A DNA stretch of 60,000 nucleotides, from NCBI RefSeq assembly GCF_008831285.2, contig NC_045139.1, positions 32,649,706 to 32,709,705 on the forward strand. Reading direction: 5' to 3'. This stretch comes from Nymphaea colorata (Eukaryota; Streptophyta; Magnoliopsida; Nymphaeales; Nymphaeaceae). Of this stretch, positions 56,106-60,000 are shown one piece after another. Position 1 is the stretch's first letter. The number at the start of each line of letters is the position of its first letter. A model generated the notes under the pieces. That model was not told the origin of the DNA. It saw only the letters and a list, made by a program, of their open reading frames with translations, and searched no databases. Both the position numbers and the translations under genes were made by a program.

Positions 56106-58185
56106 ATGTCTTCTAGCATGGGGAATGAAGAATATTGTCCGACGACATTGACAAATGTAGAGGAAAATGAATCTTTTTCATCTACTGAAAAGGAAGTTGA
56201 ATCCAAGAGGAAAAGAACTTCGGTTGTATGGAATGACTTCAAATTAGTACAGTATAAGGGAAAATGTTTGCAAAATGCATCCATTGTGGAGAACGATTAG
56301 TGGACATAGTTCTCATGGTACGAGCCACTTAAAAAGACATAGAGATACATGTGCCAAAAGACAAATTGCTCATGAAAAACAACGAACTTTGTCAATTGGA
56401 GTTAGTGATTCTGGTGTAGCTTCTTTAGGTCTACACAAATTTGATATGGAGGCTATAAGAAAATGTATGGCGAAGTGTACAATCATGCATGGACTTCCTT
56501 TTAGTTTTGCAGAATATGAATATCACAACGATCTTCTAAAGGCTTGCAATTCAAGATTTGTTCCATTTTCTAGAAAGACACTTACAAAAAAGGTTCAGTC
56601 AATGTTCAAGACTGAAAAAATCCAATATCAAGGAGTTTTAAATAACCATGTGCAGCGGGTTTCGTTGACATTTGACATGTGGTCCTCACAACAGACATTA
56701 GGATATTTATGATTGACAGCCCAATATATTGATACGGATTGGCAATTGCACTCTCATATACTTAATTTTATGCATGTGCCTCCACCACATAATGCAATTT
56801 GTATAAGTGACATTTTATCAGAGTGCATTAGTAAGTGGGAAATTCAATTGAAGTTGTTTTCTATTACTGCTGATAACTGTTCAGCAAATGATATGGAATA
56901 AGTTTATTAAGAAGGACCATAGAAAGAAAAAACAATATTTCATTTCCACTGAAAGGAGAATACTTTCATATTCGTTGTGGTGCACATATTATAAATCTCA
57001 TGGTCCAAGATGGTATGAATGATATGGTCGATACAATTTTAAAAATTCGTGACAGTGTTAAATATGTAAGGAGATCACCAAAACGACTACATGGGTTCAA
57101 GCAGTGTGTAAAGGCAATGGGTTTGGATGAGAAAAAAAGATTAAACTATGATATTCCTACTCGCTGGAATTCTACATTTATAATGTTGAGAGATGTATTA
57201 TTATTCAAAGATGTCTTTCAGCATTTGACATCCTGTGATCCTAATTATACATGTTTGCCTTCTGTGGATGAGTGGTCTCATGCATCTGATTTATGTCAGT
57301 TCTTAAAGGTATTTTATAATGCAACAAATCTATTCTCTACCTCTAAGCAGGTAACATCTAATCTTGTTTTTGAAGAAGTTTTATCAATTTATCATCATTT
57401 GCGTAGGCATCGTGGACCATCAAATGAATATATGAGGGCATTGATTTGCAAAATGCAAGAAAAATTTGACAAATACTTCAAGAGCTACAATATTCTTTTT
57501 GCAATTGCAGTTGTTTTGGATCCTATGTTCAAGTTGTCGTACTTGAAGTATTTGCTTGATGATTTGGATAAACCAGATGCAATAGTAAAATATGAAGCTG
57601 TAGAGAAGATCCTTCATGAATTGTATGTTGAATACAAAAACATGTATGGTGAAAGTGACGTAAGTAATATGCGAATGGACAATGCATGTACTAGTACCAT
57701 GATTGCAACTGAAGAGTATAGAAGTGTGGCTAGATTTGCGTTCAAAGCATACTTCAGTTCTGTCTCTCCTGCAGTGGCTCACACGGATTTGGACAAATAT
57801 TTGATTGATCCAATGAAAGAAATTGCACATAATGCAGACTTCAACATATTATCTTGGTGGAAGACAAATGAAAGTAAATATAAAATTGTAGCCAAGATGG
57901 CTTGAGATGTAATAGTCATTCCTGTATCTACAGTTGTTTCAGAATCTGCATTCAGTATAGCAGGAAGAATTCTTAATGATTATCGATGTTCAACTACTCC
58001 TGAAAATGTGGAATCATTAATCTGCACACAGAGTTGGATTCGTGATGCACACAACTTGGGTGAAAAGTAAGATATTCATGGTCTATTTTCTAATTTATTT
58101 TACATATTAATATAATAGTGTGCTTAAATTAACATGTGTTACAGTTCTCATGATGCAGAGCACCATTCAGATGAGGAAAGTTAAC
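56106..58185 (+). pseudogene. hAT transposase (BED zinc finger to hAT dimerisation domain), disrupted
   Basis: Domain order matches plant RICESLEEPER/Ac-type transposases, which cut and rejoin element ends in the nucleus. The BED finger lies at about 56,200-56,350 (SVVWNDF; KCIHCGER in a second frame; HLKRHRDTC in a third). Then come LTFDMWSSQQTLGYL, a DUF4413-like core (57,400-57,640, with FAIAVVLDPMFKLSYLKYLL-type residues), and the C-terminal dimerisation block VSTVVSESAFSIAGRILNDY. Breaks: two frameshifts within the BED finger, TGA at 56,710-56,712, a shift near 56,895, and TGA at 57,903-57,905, which could derive from CGA. A plausible last intron (58,066-58,144) leads to a short acidic tail ending at 58,185. 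No product is expected. Confidence 0.88.
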
Positions 58186-59160
58186 ACAATGCATGATTAT
58201 TACGGTGATTCTCATAATTTATTTTTAATTAATGTTTATTATTCCATGCAGACAAGCACCTATGAATTTTTATTAACATTTCTTTTTTGTGTTAAATTGT
58301 AGATGGACATTTGAAGGTTGATGACGGACTTTGAAGACATTTAGAGAGTTTTTGAAGTGCAATTTTTCTTTAGAGAATTGTTTATTCTTTTTTGGTTGGA
58401 ACATGTATGGGTATTTGTTATTCAAATGGTTATTTTTCCACACTACTACAGTTAAGTGTGTCCATATCCTAGACTTTGAAACGTGAACTGAGTTGTGTGA
58501 TCTTCAATTGTGAATTTGTGAGGCAAAGGTGAACAAAGATCTAAACAAACTTGTCCACTATTTTTACAAACTGGTTTTAGCCATATATACTCTTGAGCAA
58601 CTGGCAGACCATCTACGAATCTGCTATTCAGTTGCTGAAAGTTTTTTTTCTCCTTTTTTGGTAAGTTCGAGTGTTTGGAATCATCAAGATGCCCTTGTAG
58701 AAAAAATCATAAATCATCAGGTGATGGTTGTATATGTGCTTTTTTTTTTCGAGATGTTTGAGTACACTTTATGATATACCACGAGGGACCAGCTAGATGC
58801 AAAATTGGTCTGCTGGAACCATGATTTACATCTGCCACACTAAATTGCAAAGTCTTAATTCTATTATGGTCCTCAAATAGCTTGCTGCACTTGGATAGTT
58901 TTAGCTGCCTAGAGTTTTGAAATTTGTATATGTCTTGCTCAGATATGTTTGGAGCATTTAGCACATGTATTGACTTACGGCGTTTCTGCATTTATACATG
59001 TTTTACAACACAAAAATACGCATTTTACAACACAAAATGTTGAGTATCTCAAGTGTGTTGACATGGAACATTGTACATAATCGATTATTAGAAAGACATC
59101 AAATGTTGAAATTTCATAAATTAGAGTGTTTTTTCTTTAAAAAATGGGACTCTGTGTGAG
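58186..59160 (+). other. 3' part of the hAT element
   Basis: Non-coding sequence between the transposase end and the GGCC-rich right subterminal region. No gene is recognised. Confidence 0.5.
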
Positions 59161-59320
59161 TGATCAAGTTCTTAAACGGGCCGGGCCGGGTCGGGCCTTG
59201 GACATGGTTGACCCAGCCCGGCCCGGCCCATTACTAATCGGGCCGGGTAGCGGGCCGATCATATCCAGATCCGGGCCTTAAACGGGCCGGGCCTGCCCGG
59301 CCTGGCCCGATGCCCAGGCC

Positions 59321-59366
59321 TATAAGTACGAAATATATAATATTTATACATAATTTATCCATAAAA

Positions 59367-59453
<87 letters not shown>

Positions 59454-60000
59454 TAATATACTTTAAGGCGATTCAAATCCAAAATATACTTTGAATTGCA
59501 AAATGGGTTCTCTAATATTAATTAAACATGTCAAATTTAGACTCTCATGCATTAATGGAGTCCACATGAACTAGAAGTCTCACTGTCCAAGTGGGAATCC
59601 ACCTAGAAACGTCGGGATCGATTAAGTTGAAACATACGTAAAACACAGAAAAAAAGGCTGACATCTTAAGGACATTAGAGGAAATGTAGGAGCTTCTGCT
59701 TTTAGGTAGGTAATAAGATGAAATATTCATCATGTGTATCTGATGAACAAATGTTGTTGCTTTATTCCACAAACATTTTAATAAAAAAGTATGTTTGAAC
59801 CAAGCTTAAGTTGAGTTTGTGATATTAATTACACATAAAAGCAAGGAATATAGGATTTAAATTTCATTTTAGTTTAATTTCATATGTAAATTTTCTTGGT
59901 TCAAATACTCTATTAAAGTGAAATGAACCATAAGATATTTTTTTTTTTTTAATTTCAATGAAAAAAAATTCAAGGATTATATAATGTAAAAACCCAGTTA
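59321..60000. other. Flank right of the hAT element, with a long (TA)n tract
   Basis: The target duplication TATAAGTA (59,321-59,328) is followed by AT-rich sequence and a pure TA run of about 35 units at 59,376-59,446. No gene is recognised to the window end. Confidence 0.6.
59376..59446. repeat. Long (TA)n microsatellite
   Basis: About 35 uninterrupted TA units. Among the longest of several TA runs in the window. Confidence 0.97.

Larger units (their letters stand above)
54157..59320 (+). mobile_element. Full-length 5.16-kb hAT transposon with perfect 8-bp target duplication
   Basis: TATAAGTA flanks the element at 54,149-54,156 and 59,321-59,328. The left end is TAGGCATGGGCACCGGGCC and the right end, inverted, is GGCCTGGGCATCGGGCC; the left end has two extra bases, TA. 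GGCCCG-rich subterminal sequence extends about 150 bp at both ends. A hAT transposase, now mutated, lies at 56,106-58,185 on the + strand. The small elements at 45,536 and 47,055 share its end type, so this family could have mobilised them in trans when intact. Confidence 0.93.

Noticed and set aside
57420-57830. 136-residue frame on the - strand
   Set aside because: Shadow of the hAT transposase core on the other strand.

Overview
The window is plant nuclear DNA from a flowering plant; the exact lineage cannot be fixed from the sequence. Evidence for this is a GT-AG spliced host gene with introns up to 1.7 kb, plant Ty1/copia elements primed by initiator tRNA-Met, a Tat/Ogre-type Ty3/gypsy element with a second RNase H, hAT transposons with 8-bp target duplications, and abundant (TA)n and (GA)n microsatellites. 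Only one clearly intact host gene is visible, and it is cut by the left edge. Nearly everything after about 10 kb is transposable-element or repeat sequence.

Layout. 1-10 kb: the 3' part of a heparan-alpha-glucosaminide N-acetyltransferase-like membrane acyltransferase gene on the + strand (nine exons, 1959-9929). A 1,365-bp internally deleted copia element (133-1497, perfect TSD TAATT) lies antisense in what is probably one of its introns. 11-21 kb: a dispersed repeat block (11,058-14,580), then a giant inverted repeat (arms of about 2 kb, 16,160-20,972) that holds fragments of host genes. 21-24.3 kb: a decayed copia element with gag and protease remnants. 24.4-30.4 kb: a 5'-truncated Ty3/gypsy element of the Tat/Ogre group on the - strand, with tandem repeats in its LTR and 3' region. 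30.6-31.5 kb: a promoter- and leader-like stretch on the - strand. 34.4-43.1 kb: a second, diverged copy of the 11-21 kb arrangement, with the same repeat block followed by the same inverted-repeat element. 43.4-49.9 kb: a long hairpin, a broken DUF761-like gene, small hAT-type elements and a third partial copy of the dispersed repeat. 50.0-52.7 kb: a third, unrelated palindrome whose arms each carry the promoter and first exon of an aspartyl protease gene. 54.16-59.32 kb: a full-length 5.2-kb hAT element with matching 8-bp TSDs and a mutated transposase.

The common theme is gene-fragment capture inside palindromes. At three places (15-21, 37-43 and 50-52.7 kb) first-exon fragments ending at a GT donor occur in both arms and point toward the centre. 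Transcription from either arm would read into the opposite arm and give a self-complementary RNA. These three structures are the best candidates for new biology here. Whether they are transcribed, or feed small-RNA silencing of the parent genes, cannot be told from sequence alone.
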